Part shown: positions 1-5,665 of the stretch, piece after piece
Numbering within the stretch: position 1 is the first letter of the stretch
Layout: each line of letters starts with the position of its first letter
DNA from: Bdellovibrionales bacterium
GTDB taxonomy: Bacteria > Bdellovibrionota > Bdellovibrionia > Bdellovibrionales > UBA1609
Length of the DNA stretch: 9,060 nt
Reading direction: 5' to 3'
Assembly (NCBI GenBank): GCA_026648125.1
Contig: JAPKGD010000039.1
Span: 1 to 9,060, forward strand
The notes under the pieces: model-generated
What the model was told of the DNA's origin: nothing
What the model saw: the letters and a program-made list of their open reading frames with translations, nothing else
Database searches by the model: none
Translations under genes and position numbers: made by a program

Positions 1-305
1 CTGAGACTTGCTACCGACGGGAGTTCAACTTCCTCGCCATTTTTCCTGGCTCGCGGGCGACGCATTGGGTACTTCGCTCCGGCCAGCATCAGGCTCGTCT
101 CCTCGCTACCTCCCCGGTGACAGAGATCCGCAGCACTCTTGCGCGCGAATGGTACGCCGCAGAGCCGCGCCATATCCTGCTCCATCAAGTCGATCGCCGT
201 AGCGAGTACTGAATTCTTGGCCTTACTTAACAGCATCTCCTGCACGTCGATGCTTGATAATGCGAGACTGAGTTGACTTACGTTGGTGACATTGGTGTTC
301 TTCAC
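1..305 (-). CDS. IS256/Mutator-type transposase, N-terminal part, runs off left edge
   Basis: Reading the minus strand from a GTG at 305-303 gives 101 codons without a stop before the window edge. The start is supported by an AAAGGAG ribosome binding site five bases upstream. The product begins VKNTNVTNVSQLSLALSSID. Residues about 39-97 carry the hallmark N-terminal pattern of IS256/Mutator transposases: an acidic helix (LMEQDMARLCG), a Gly-Ser-Glu segment (HRGGSEETS) and a basic RRPRARKNGEEVELP stretch before the catalytic core. Family members are usually about 400 residues, so roughly three quarters, including the DDE catalytic residues, lies outside the window. The enzyme would act on the terminal inverted repeats of its own element. 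The element's outer end should lie somewhere between 306 and about 500, but I could not define the repeat. Contigs often break inside such multicopy elements. The family call rests on motif recall, not on a search. Confidence 0.72.
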   Translation of the reverse strand, partial: MKNTNVTNVSQLSLALSSIDVQEMLLSKAKNSVLATAIDLMEQDMARLCGVPFARKSAADLCHRGGSEETSLMLAGAKYPMRRPRARKNGEEVELPSVASL

Positions 306-317
306 TTGGGCTCCTTT

Positions 318-363
318 CCCCATTTCGGGGGGAATGTTGTAGTTCCAAGAGGTTAACTCTTGG
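318..363 (-). promoter_or_regulatory. Two hairpins in the leader of the IS256-type transposase
   Basis: Just upstream of the transposase start are two inverted repeats. One is CCAAGAG/CTCTTGG with a 5-base GTTAA loop (345-351 and 357-363). The other is CCCC/GGGG with a 5-base loop (318-321 and 326-330), immediately beside the ribosome binding site at about 311-317. Many insertion sequences use leader hairpins to keep outside transcripts from driving transposase translation. These two are well placed for that, but the role is inference from position only. Confidence 0.35.
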
Positions 364-690
364 GGAGCCCGATTTTCAAACCCTAACGGCTAGGTGGGAC
401 AAGTCCAGACTGGCACTCCTGCGTTTTAAATCCAACATTGTTATGGCACGACTGATCTATGTCAGTGCGGTAATTTTAAAAATACCTGCCAGCCTTTTAG
501 GACTTAGATTATGAAGATGCCCAAACAGAAGAATGAATGCGCTATTAGCTAAATCCATATATAAACAATGGAAAGGTTCACAGTAAAAACACTTCCAAAA
601 AATTATTCAATCAACGGGGAACACTACTAAATAACAAGACCGGCGATGCAAGTTGCTGGAAAAATTTACCCATATTGGGGAAATGGATAA
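364..690. other. Non-coding stretch, probably the outer end of the IS256-type element plus flank
   Basis: I see no credible gene on either strand here. The stretch holds a near-perfect 18-base palindrome at 469-486 (GGTA, a mismatch, TTTTAAAA, a mismatch, TACC) and AT-rich sequence from about 520 to 640. The terminal inverted repeat of the transposase element at the left edge should lie here, but only one end is in the window, so it cannot be fixed by comparison. Confidence 0.4.
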
Positions 691-924
691 CTTTATCCAA
701 AATCAACTTGCTTTCATACAGAAGCGGGACTCAGTTTTCGAGAGATTTCGAGGATCGCCCGGTGTTCGCACGGTTCTGTGTCAGCTTCCAAACGGGAACT
801 CCTGGCAAAGAAAGCGAGCCTCAAAACTCAAGAGGAGCAACTAAACCCAGTGCTACCGCCGGTCATCGACGAGGCGTCACCGAATGTCGTTTCGCCATTG
901 TCGCTTGAGGTGGTCTCGCCCTGA
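691..924 (+). pseudogene. Startless fragment with an IS21 IstA-like helix-turn-helix (copy 1)
   Basis: This frame is open for 77 codons between a TAA at 688-690 and a TGA at 922-924 and contains no ATG. Codons from 721 read EAGLSFREISRIARCSHGSV, which has the shape of the N-terminal helix-turn-helix of IS21-family IstA transposases (EAGLS-R-IA---G-S--TV). After it come a lysine- and glutamine-rich linker and a tail VLPPVIDEASPNVV. A related segment, FRQIAVIARCSHGSV, occurs at 2235-2279 in another remnant, which argues that this frame was once coding. The two other forward frames are also open over part of this stretch, so an open frame alone is weak evidence. A strong terminator starts 33 bases after the stop. 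A full IstA is about 400-500 residues, so this would be a heavily truncated copy. It could instead belong to an unrelated small DNA-binding protein. Confidence 0.38.
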
Positions 925-956
925 ATTCCTGAGAAATTCCACCTGAACCTGATCGG

Positions 957-984
957 AAGGCCGCAGAGATGCGGCCTTTTTTTT
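957..984 (+). terminator. Strong intrinsic terminator
   Basis: GGCCGCA (959-965), a GAGA loop and TGCGGCC (970-976) form a perfect 7-base stem, extended by AA/TT, followed by eight T at 977-984. The T tract lies only on the plus-strand side, so it ends rightward transcription, presumably that of the fragment stopping at 924. It also shields the leftward SMI1-type gene beyond it. Confidence 0.88.
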
Positions 985-1116
985 CGCCCAAAGCCCCAAG
1001 AGCTTTCTTGACCGGACCGTTACCGAGCGGATCTTTGGCGGTCGGCCCCAAAGTGCAGGAACGACCGCTGAACCCTACAGATCGTAGGACTATCTATACA
1101 GCTACTGACGTAAAAT

Positions 1117-1608
1117 TCATTCTTCATCCTCGTCATAGCGACTTGCTCGATGGCGTTGAATCGTAAGTTCTTTTTCGAAAAATTCTGTTAAGGAATGTAA
1201 CCGATATTCCTCCTGGCCGTGATCCCATTTGACAACATCGAGTTCGCCCGAGGAACTCCTTATTTTTGGATCGAATGCCCAAAAATGACTTGCCTCATCC
1301 GACATTGAGAAAGGTATCGCCCCTTTCTCAAACGGCCCCCCGGCGTCTACCTCTTTAAAAGAGGCTATCCTACTTTTAGTCCAATCTGAAAAAAAATCTT
1401 CCGTACCAAATAAAATAAAAACACCAAAATTTTCCCAACCGTTGTGGATTTTTAAAAACTCACGGTAGCTTGGGGAAAGCGCAAACCCCAGCTTTCTCTC
1501 TAGATCCGTAATCTGTACTTCAGTGGCAGGAGGCCGTGGCTGTGGTGGAAACTCCGGATAAAGTTTTGTCTGCAGCCTCAAAAGTTCGTTAAGTGATTCT
1601 TTCGTCAT
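1117..1608 (-). CDS. SMI1/KNR4 family protein, putative immunity protein
   Basis: This 163-residue protein has an ATG at 1608-1606 and an AGGGAG ribosome binding site (1620-1615) six bases upstream. Residues about 30-60 give the SMI1/KNR4 signature: an acidic 'ITDLERKLGFALSPSYREFL' helix pair followed by KIHNGWENFGVFILFG. It continues with an aromatic middle (SHFWAFDP, 108-114) and ends in a charged DEDEE tail. Bacterial members of this family commonly act as cytoplasmic immunity proteins that bind and neutralise contact-dependent or polymorphic toxins. No toxin gene is visible in the window, so this would be an orphan. It diverges from the unrecognised gene at about 1865, with about 250 bp between them. 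Both are AT-richer than the oxidase region, which suggests acquisition by transfer. A 77-base piece (residues 23-48) recurs at the right end of the window. The family call is good; the immunity role is inferred. Confidence 0.78.
   Translation of the reverse strand: MTKESLNELLRLQTKLYPEFPPQPRPPATEVQITDLERKLGFALSPSYREFLKIHNGWENFGVFILFGTEDFFSDWTKSRIASFKEVDAGGPFEKGAIPFSMSDEASHFWAFDPKIRSSSGELDVVKWDHGQEEYRLHSLTEFFEKELTIQRHRASRYDEDEE
1466..1542 (-). repeat. First copy of the 77-base direct repeat
   Basis: These bases lie within the intact SMI1-type gene and encode residues 23-48 of it. They recur exactly at 8984-9060. If the join at 8983/8984 is real, the repeated unit or circle would be 1466-8983, which is 7,518 bp. 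Confidence 0.95.
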
Positions 1609-1618
1609 CCAATTCTCC

Positions 1619-1634
1619 CTAATATTGATATTAG
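1619..1634. promoter_or_regulatory. Palindrome touching the ribosome binding site of the SMI1-type gene
   Basis: CTAATAT-TG-ATATTAG is an inverted repeat with 7-base arms and a 2-base spacer. It directly abuts the AGGGAG site of the leftward SMI1-type gene, within an AT-rich divergent intergenic region (1609-1807) that should also hold the promoters. Position and symmetry suggest an operator, but AT-rich DNA produces such palindromes by chance more often than balanced DNA does. Confidence 0.25.
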
Positions 1635-1836
1635 ACTAATAGGTATAAGTATATGTTGTCTATGTAGGAAATGAATATCGACGGCATGCGATTTCTTGCG
1701 ACAGAGCATTTCTAACCTACCCATATTGCTCTTCCGGTCAATTTGGCCGCCCTTTATGACTTTAATGCTAAACTAAGGTAAGGGCTTTTGCGGCCAGACA
1801 CTAAGATTTGTTTTCAACGCACCAGACCTTTCGCGG

Positions 1837-1876
1837 GTGCATTCTAAACTTTATATTATTCCCTATGGGAATGCAC
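1837..1876 (+). promoter_or_regulatory. Two mutually exclusive hairpins over the start of the gene at ~1865
   Basis: GTGCATTC (1837-1844) is complementary to GAATGCAC (1869-1876), and ATTCCC (1858-1863) is complementary to GGGAAT (1867-1872). The two pairings share bases 1869-1872, so they compete. Both bury the candidate start codons ATG at 1865-1867 and ATG at 1871-1873. This would suit translational control, but no regulator or ligand can be inferred. Confidence 0.3.
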
Positions 1877-2287
1877 GAATATGAAGATCTGGTTGAGAAT
1901 TCAGTTATCTTGCTAAGCAAAAGTGATTTAACTAATCGTCGTGATTTCTTTGCAAGCCTATATGCTTTCCAAGCGCGCTATGACACCGGATATTCCCACT
2001 TTCGAGTAATTGATCATCTCATTGAAGCGCGTTTTGTATACAAGTTCTCAATGGAAGATCATCCGGATTTTGATAAATATGCTTCTTCTCTGGATAAATT
2101 AAAAAACCAGGAATCTGGTTTCATTTATTTAGATCCCACAAAAAAATGGAGCGAGGAAAACGAACCTGTTGGTTATTGGAAAGCACCTTTTTTGTATTTC
2201 GATGCAGGTTCTAAACCTTTTTGTTTCAATGACTTTTCGCCAGATTGCCGTGATCGCCCGTTGCAGTCATGGCTCAGTATGGGCTGA
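1865..2287 (+). CDS. Unrecognised protein, possibly immunity-type
   Basis: This open frame gives about 140 residues starting MGMHEYEDLVENSVILLSKS. I chose ATG 1865 (or 1871) because the protein-like sequence begins there. The frame can be extended upstream to a TTG at 1808, but that addition has no ribosome binding site and looks like non-coding sequence. No good ribosome binding site precedes 1865 either. The product is soluble and rich in aromatic and charged residues (ARFVYKFSMEDHPDFDKYAS, then SGFIYLDPTKKW), with no signal peptide or membrane segment. I do not recognise its family. Its small size, acidity and divergent pairing with an SMI1-type gene would suit a second immunity protein, which is inference only. 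The last ~20 codons, from about 2229, overlap a helix-turn-helix remnant in another frame, so the native C-terminus may have been replaced by insertion or deletion. Confidence 0.5.
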   Translation: MGMHEYEDLVENSVILLSKSDLTNRRDFFASLYAFQARYDTGYSHFRVIDHLIEARFVYKFSMEDHPDFDKYASSLDKLKNQESGFIYLDPTKKWSEENEPVGYWKAPFLYFDAGSKPFCFNDFSPDCRDRPLQSWLSMG

Positions 2288-2378
2288 AAAGTCGGCCATG
2301 ATGAAAGATGAGGCTGCGGCAAAAGCTGTAGCCACCGAAGAACGAGTAGCAACTGTTTTTCCTGAAGTTGCTGCCTAA
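2229..2378 (+). pseudogene. IS21 IstA-like helix-turn-helix remnant (copy 2)
   Basis: In the frame from ATG 2229 to TAA 2376-2378 the product starts MTFRQIAVIARCSHGSVWAE and ends TVFPEVAA (49 residues). FRQIAVIARCSHGSV matches FREISRIARCSHGSV of the remnant at 691-924 at 11 of 15 residues, and the DNA is also similar from the TTTTCG onward. Both copies continue with a charged helix-like linker and a short Val-Phe/Leu-Pro tail. Upstream of 2229 the copies do not match, so the boundary of the remnant is near there. It overlaps the end of the gene at 1865-2287 in another frame. The IstA comparison is from memory of the family pattern. A small independent DNA-binding protein is the alternative. 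Confidence 0.38.
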
Positions 2379-2422
2379 TGAGTCCTATTTGCTAGCCGAG
2401 AATTTGTGAGGGATGTGACTAA

Positions 2423-2461
2423 CCGAGCCTGTTTTTAAAAGGACAGGCTCGGGCTAGTTTT
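2423..2461 (+). terminator. Terminator-like hairpin
   Basis: CCGAGCCTGT (2423-2432) and ACAGGCTCGG (2443-2452) form a perfect 10-base stem around a 10-base loop TTTTAAAAGG. Four T follow after a five-base gap (2458-2461). The stem is strong but the T tract is short and displaced, so it is a less certain terminator than the one at 957-984. It lies 45 bases after the stop at 2378. Confidence 0.6.
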
Positions 2462-2616
2462 CAAGGGGTTTCTGAAGCGCCGACAAAACCAGCTAGATCC
2501 GGATCCAAAAGCAAATACATCGCAGTCAAGGTGGTGCCACCTCTCAATCGCAGTGATTCGCTGACCAATTGATGAGCCTTTCAGAACAAGCCGTGTACAA
2601 GATGACGACCGCTGAT

Positions 2617-2633
2617 CGGACGTGCTCCGTCCG
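2617..2633. repeat. Hairpin upstream of the IS91-like transposase
   Basis: CGGACG (2617-2622) and CGTCCG (2628-2633) pair around a 5-base TGCTC loop, 30 bases before the transposase start. Rolling-circle elements of this class carry subterminal hairpins, so this may belong to the terminus-side end. It could equally be a leader hairpin limiting transposase expression. Confidence 0.35.
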
Positions 2634-2662
2634 GCCGGAACATTGCACAGTGTGCCGGGCCC

Positions 2663-4198
2663 ATGCTAAATGTCGCCCCAAAAACGTACACCTACGAACG
2701 CCACCAACCCGAAGAAACAGATCTGTACAAGCTTGTACAGTCCAACTGGCTCTCGTTTCAGGATCAGGTTGAACAAGACCTGGGGTATCCACTGCCAGAC
2801 TTCGTGATCAAAGAGTTCGAAGCGTACTTGCGCTGCGGGATCCTGGCTCATGGATTTTTGCGAGCCCAGTGCACCAGTTGTCACAATGAGATGCTGGTGG
2901 CCTTTAGCTGCAAAAAACGCGGATTCTGCCCCAGCTGCGGGGCCAGGCGGATGTCAGAGACCGCCGCCCATTTGGTGGACCATGTATTGCCACACAAAAA
3001 CATCCGCCAATGGGTACTGACATTTCCAGTACAAATAAGACTGTGTTTAGCCGTGAGACCAAAAGTCATGGCAAGAGCTCTGGATATCGCCAATCTTGTG
3101 ATCGGAAGTCATTACCGCAATAAAGCAGGGCTCACAGCCAAGAACTCCAAATCAGGAGCAGTCACCCTGATCCAGCGCTTTGGTGGCAGTCTTAACCTGA
3201 ACATCCACTTCCACCAACTATTCGTCGATGGCTGCTACGAGCTAGGTACTGATGGTGAACCTATCGACTTCTGGGCGGCACCACTACCAACAGTAAAAGA
3301 GATCGAAGAAGTGCTTTCCAAAATCATCGTTAAGCTCACCAAATACCTAGAACGACAAAAAATCATTATCCGCGATGTCGATGACGGTGGCTTCCAAATA
3401 CCGATCCCAGACGAAGATACACTCTCTAAACTGCAAGCCACATCAGTAACCTACAGATTTGCCACAGGCAAAAGCAAAGGCAAAAAAGCGATCGTGCTTA
3501 GGGCTGCGACAGACAATGATCACACCGCCACCAAGGGGCTTGTCGCCAAGAACTCAGGATTTTCACTGCACGCAGGCGTTGCCACCAAATCCCATGAGCG
3601 TGACCGGCTTGAGAGAGTTTGCAGATATATCGCTCGTCCCGCAGTCAGTGAGGAGCGGCTATCCACGGACGATCATGGCAATGTGATTTACAGATTCAAA
3701 AAACCTTGGGATGACGGAACCACGGCCATGAAGCTAACACCCATGGAGTTCATGGAAAGGCTTGTGGCACTGGTTCCACGGCCCAGGGTCCATTTGACCA
3801 GATACCATGGTGTCCTTGGTCCACATTACAAATACAGAAAACAAATCGTTCCCAAACCACCGGCACCACCAGTGCTCAGTCTGGATCAAGTCGACCAAGT
3901 CATCGGACCTCAACAGTTACAGATGAAGAGGAAAAATATTCCCTGGGCGAGGCTCTTATCGCGAGTCTTCAATATCGACGTTGAAACATGCATCAAATGC
4001 GGCGGCAAAATGAAAATGATTGCAGCCATCGAAGATCCCAAAGTGATTCGCAAAATCTTGGACCACCTGGGGTTACCAACGAAACCACCACCCCTGCATC
4101 CAGCCAGAGGCCCGCCAAAGCAGGGGAACTATTTCGGGGACGACTTTCAACAACACTTCGAAATGAGCTTCGACAATTTTAATCAATACGCCGACTAA
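2663..4198 (+). CDS. IS91/ISCR-like HUH transposase, single catalytic tyrosine
   Basis: This 511-residue protein looks complete. The order is an N-terminal zinc-binding domain with Cys70-Cys73, Cys83 and CPSC at Cys89/Cys92; the HUH metal-binding motif NIHFHQLFVDG with His182 and His184; a catalytic-tyrosine segment CRYIARPAVS with Tyr322; the conserved VPRPRVHLTRYHGVLGPHYKYR block (371-392); and a C-terminal CIKCGGKM knuckle (Cys443, Cys446) leading to ARGPP. One tyrosine in the active helix, rather than the two of IS91 itself, is the ISCR-type arrangement. The enzyme nicks one strand at the element's origin and drives rolling-circle transposition, sometimes carrying adjacent DNA. The start is ATG 2663, but no strong ribosome binding site precedes it. 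A related but truncated copy lies downstream in the same orientation. The element may still be active, as no frameshift or missing motif is seen. Confidence 0.92.
   Translation: MLNVAPKTYTYERHQPEETDLYKLVQSNWLSFQDQVEQDLGYPLPDFVIKEFEAYLRCGILAHGFLRAQCTSCHNEMLVAFSCKKRGFCPSCGARRMSETAAHLVDHVLPHKNIRQWVLTFPVQIRLCLAVRPKVMARALDIANLVIGSHYRNKAGLTAKNSKSGAVTLIQRFGGSLNLNIHFHQLFVDGCYELGTDGEPIDFWAAPLPTVKEIEEVLSKIIVKLTKYLERQKIIIRDVDDGGFQIPIPDEDTLSKLQATSVTYRFATGKSKGKKAIVLRAATDNDHTATKGLVAKNSGFSLHAGVATKSHERDRLERVCRYIARPAVSEERLSTDDHGNVIYRFKKPWDDGTTAMKLTPMEFMERLVALVPRPRVHLTRYHGVLGPHYKYRKQIVPKPPAPPVLSLDQVDQVIGPQQLQMKRKNIPWARLLSRVFNIDVETCIKCGGKMKMIAAIEDPKVIRKILDHLGLPTKPPPLHPARGPPKQGNYFGDDFQQHFEMSFDNFNQYAD
2723..2740. 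repeat. Perfect 18-base palindrome inside the transposase gene
   Basis: CTGTACAAGCTTGTACAG reads the same on both strands. It covers transposase codons for Leu21 to Gln26. Its half-site TGTACAAG also occurs at 2594-2601 upstream of the gene. It could bind a dimeric repressor or the transposase itself; function is unknown. Confidence 0.55.
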
Positions 4199-4288
4199 AA
4201 CGGCCACATGTTCCTGCTGTAGCGCTAGAGCATGCCGTGGCAAATCAGCCGCCATGGATCCTTCTATTCAAAATCTGAGAAAACAACT

Positions 4289-4310
4289 GCGGAAAATCGA
4301 AACCAGAACC
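4289..4310 (+). repeat. Conserved 3' end segment of the IS91-like element (possible origin side)
   Basis: AAAATCGAAAC (4293-4303), followed by CAGAACCC, matches AAAATCGAAAC then AGATACCC at 5775-5793 downstream of the second IS91-like transposase. Both sit about 95-110 bases after the respective stop codon. Conservation in otherwise diverged non-coding flanks suggests part of the nicking origin. A GAAC tetranucleotide, of the kind IS91 elements target, lies at 4306-4309. Confidence 0.4.
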
Positions 4311-4326
4311 CCAAATCCAAAATTTC

Positions 4327-5052
4327 GTGAAACTCATTGCCAATCAGACCCAACAATCACACAATTTTATCAAGATCTACGGGATAGCTAGACGATCGTA
4401 TGGCCAAATTCGGTGTTTAAAATTCCTATCCTCCGGGGCAGTCTTTATGGGTGGATTGGCCGAGAGTCCTCAATCTGTGATTCGCTGGCAAATGACAGAT
4501 CGACTCGCGGTGGCTCTCTTTGAGTTCGACTTCAATTCAGACGGAATTGTTGGAAACGATGAGATTAAACTCGGGCATTCGAAAAAAACGAACTATCTCC
4601 ATCAACTTCCTGTCGAAGTATTGCTTTCTCCTTCGGGCTCTTGGACAGAAGACACCTTTAACGCTCATCTAGAAAATTCATACCAGGCTGTGAAATCAGA
4701 GGCCCTGAGCCATGCGGACGATGAGCCCTTTGGTGCAAATGGTTTGGTTCAGGCATCTTATCGTTGGTGGAAAATGTTTTTTACCGACAGCCAATCCATC
4801 ATTGGCAATATAACTGGCTTCAAAGGGCCAATTTTTTATCTGAACGGTTCTATTGATGCCCAAACGGATTTTGTGCGCCAAACTGCCGAAATAGAACGAT
4901 ACACTGACCAATTTTTGTGGAAGCCGGAAATCGTGAAGGTAGAGGGTACTGGACATGCTTTAGGCCAAGACCCCATTTTTGGTCCTCTCCTTCCTTCGTC
5001 TCTTGAGTTGATTGTTAATACCTGCGTTAAGGCTCTTGGGCCGTCTTATTGA
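4327..5052 (+). CDS. Alpha/beta hydrolase, C-terminal fragment with an EF-hand-like loop
   Basis: The open frame is 241 codons from a GTG at 4327. Family-like sequence starts around residue 37 (SGAVFMGGLAESP, the strand after the nucleophile helix). It then runs through a lid region to the acid strand GPIFYLNGSIDAQT (Asp177) and the histidine loop VEGTGHALG (His210), the last two members of a Ser-Asp-His triad. The first part of the fold, including a proper G-x-S-x-G elbow, is missing. RRSYG at residues 22-26 is at best a damaged version. Residues 68-79 (DFNSDGIVGNDE) fit a 12-residue calcium-binding EF-hand loop, with acidic or Asn ligands at 1, 3 and 5, Gly at 6 and Glu at 12. The gene is cut at its 5' side beside the origin end of the upstream IS91-like element, so it is probably a non-functional remnant. 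Its natural substrate is unknown. The start codon is arbitrary, with no ribosome binding site. Confidence 0.6.
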   Translation: MKLIANQTQQSHNFIKIYGIARRSYGQIRCLKFLSSGAVFMGGLAESPQSVIRWQMTDRLAVALFEFDFNSDGIVGNDEIKLGHSKKTNYLHQLPVEVLLSPSGSWTEDTFNAHLENSYQAVKSEALSHADDEPFGANGLVQASYRWWKMFFTDSQSIIGNITGFKGPIFYLNGSIDAQTDFVRQTAEIERYTDQFLWKPEIVKVEGTGHALGQDPIFGPLLPSSLELIVNTCVKALGPSY

Positions 5053-5092
5053 AAGGTGTCTACGTTGAACTCAATAACTCATCTTTTTTAAG

Positions 5093-5665
5093 ATGATTTC
5101 TGCCGGAGTTGCGTTCACCGGAACAGAGCGGGACAAGATAGAGAAGCTTTGCAGATATATCGCTCGCCCCGCAGTCAGCCTCGAGCGGCTTAGTCTCAAT
5201 GCTCGGGGGCAAGTGGTCTATCGACTCAAAAAACCTTACTCGGACGGCACAACTCATATCGTGATGTCGCAAATGGAGCTGCTAGAGCGACTCGCGGCCA
5301 TCGTGCCACGCCCACGGGTTCACTTGACCCGCTTTGCCGGAGTGTTCGCCCCGCACTACAAGTACCGCTCCATGGTGGTGCTCAAGCCCATGGCAAAGGC
5401 ACAGATCCCTGAAAGTGACGAGGCGCCCGCCAAATCTCGCATCCACTGGGCCCAGCTCTTAAAGAGAGTCTTCGGGATCGACGTCGACAAGTGCCTGCGC
5501 TGCCAAGGGCCCATGAGAATCATCTCGGCAATCGAAGACCCACTCACAATCAAAAAAATCCTCACTCACTTAGGGGTACCCCACAAACCACCCATGCCGT
5601 GGCCGGCTAGGGGGCCGCCGGACCTTGAGGCCCTCGAAACTCAACAGCAATTTGACGTTACTTAA
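5093..5665 (+). pseudogene. IS91-like transposase, 5'-truncated second copy
   Basis: This 190-codon frame corresponds to about residues 303-490 of the full-length IS91-like transposase upstream. It keeps the catalytic-tyrosine segment CRYIARPAVS (Tyr22), VPRPRVHLTRFAGVFAPHYKYR (71-92), the CLRC knuckle (Cys134, Cys137) and the PARGPP ending. The zinc-binding N-terminus and the HUH histidines are gone, so it cannot nick DNA by itself. Homology begins sharply near 5097 (SAGVA against HAGVA), directly after unrelated sequence behind the hydrolase fragment, which marks a deletion or insertion endpoint. The ATG at 5093 is simply the first in frame. The protein differs widely from the upstream copy, so this is a separate element rather than a recent duplicate, although a 31-base stretch around the tyrosine differs at a single base. 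Confidence 0.85.

Larger units (their letters stand above)
2462..4320 (+). mobile_element. IS91/ISCR-like element, approximate limits
   Basis: The element is defined by its full-length transposase (2663-4198). Its limits are not directly visible, because IS91-like elements make no target duplication and often lack clear inverted repeats. The left side probably begins between about 2462 and 2620. There lie a hairpin CGGACG-TGCTC-CGTCCG (2617-2633) and a TGTACAAG site (2594-2601) that recurs inside the gene. On the right, AAAATCGAAAC (4293-4303), 95 bases after the stop, recurs 110 bases after the stop of the second transposase (5775-5785), so the origin end is probably near 4300-4320. The left limit given is a guess. 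Confidence 0.45.

Noticed and set aside
8..202. 64-codon plus-strand frame at the left edge
   Set aside because: It is antisense to the IS256-type transposase fragment, which has recognisable motifs and a proper ribosome binding site.
653..908. Two further overlapping plus-strand frames (653-844 and 675-908)
   Set aside because: They resemble nothing I recognise. The third frame carries the helix-turn-helix shared with 2229-2378 and ends just before the terminator.
863..1051. 62-codon minus-strand frame
   Set aside because: It reads backwards through the plus-strand terminator stem and has no family-like sequence.
1808..1864. Upstream extension of the unknown gene to a TTG
   Set aside because: There is no ribosome binding site, the added sequence is not protein-like, and it crosses the hairpin region.
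2496..2505. GATCCGGATC palindrome
   Set aside because: Ten-base perfect palindromes are expected by chance in 9 kb, and nothing about its position supports a role.
2544..2792. Frames on both strands before and across the IS91-like transposase start
   Set aside because: They are shadows of the transposase gene and its leader, with no motifs.
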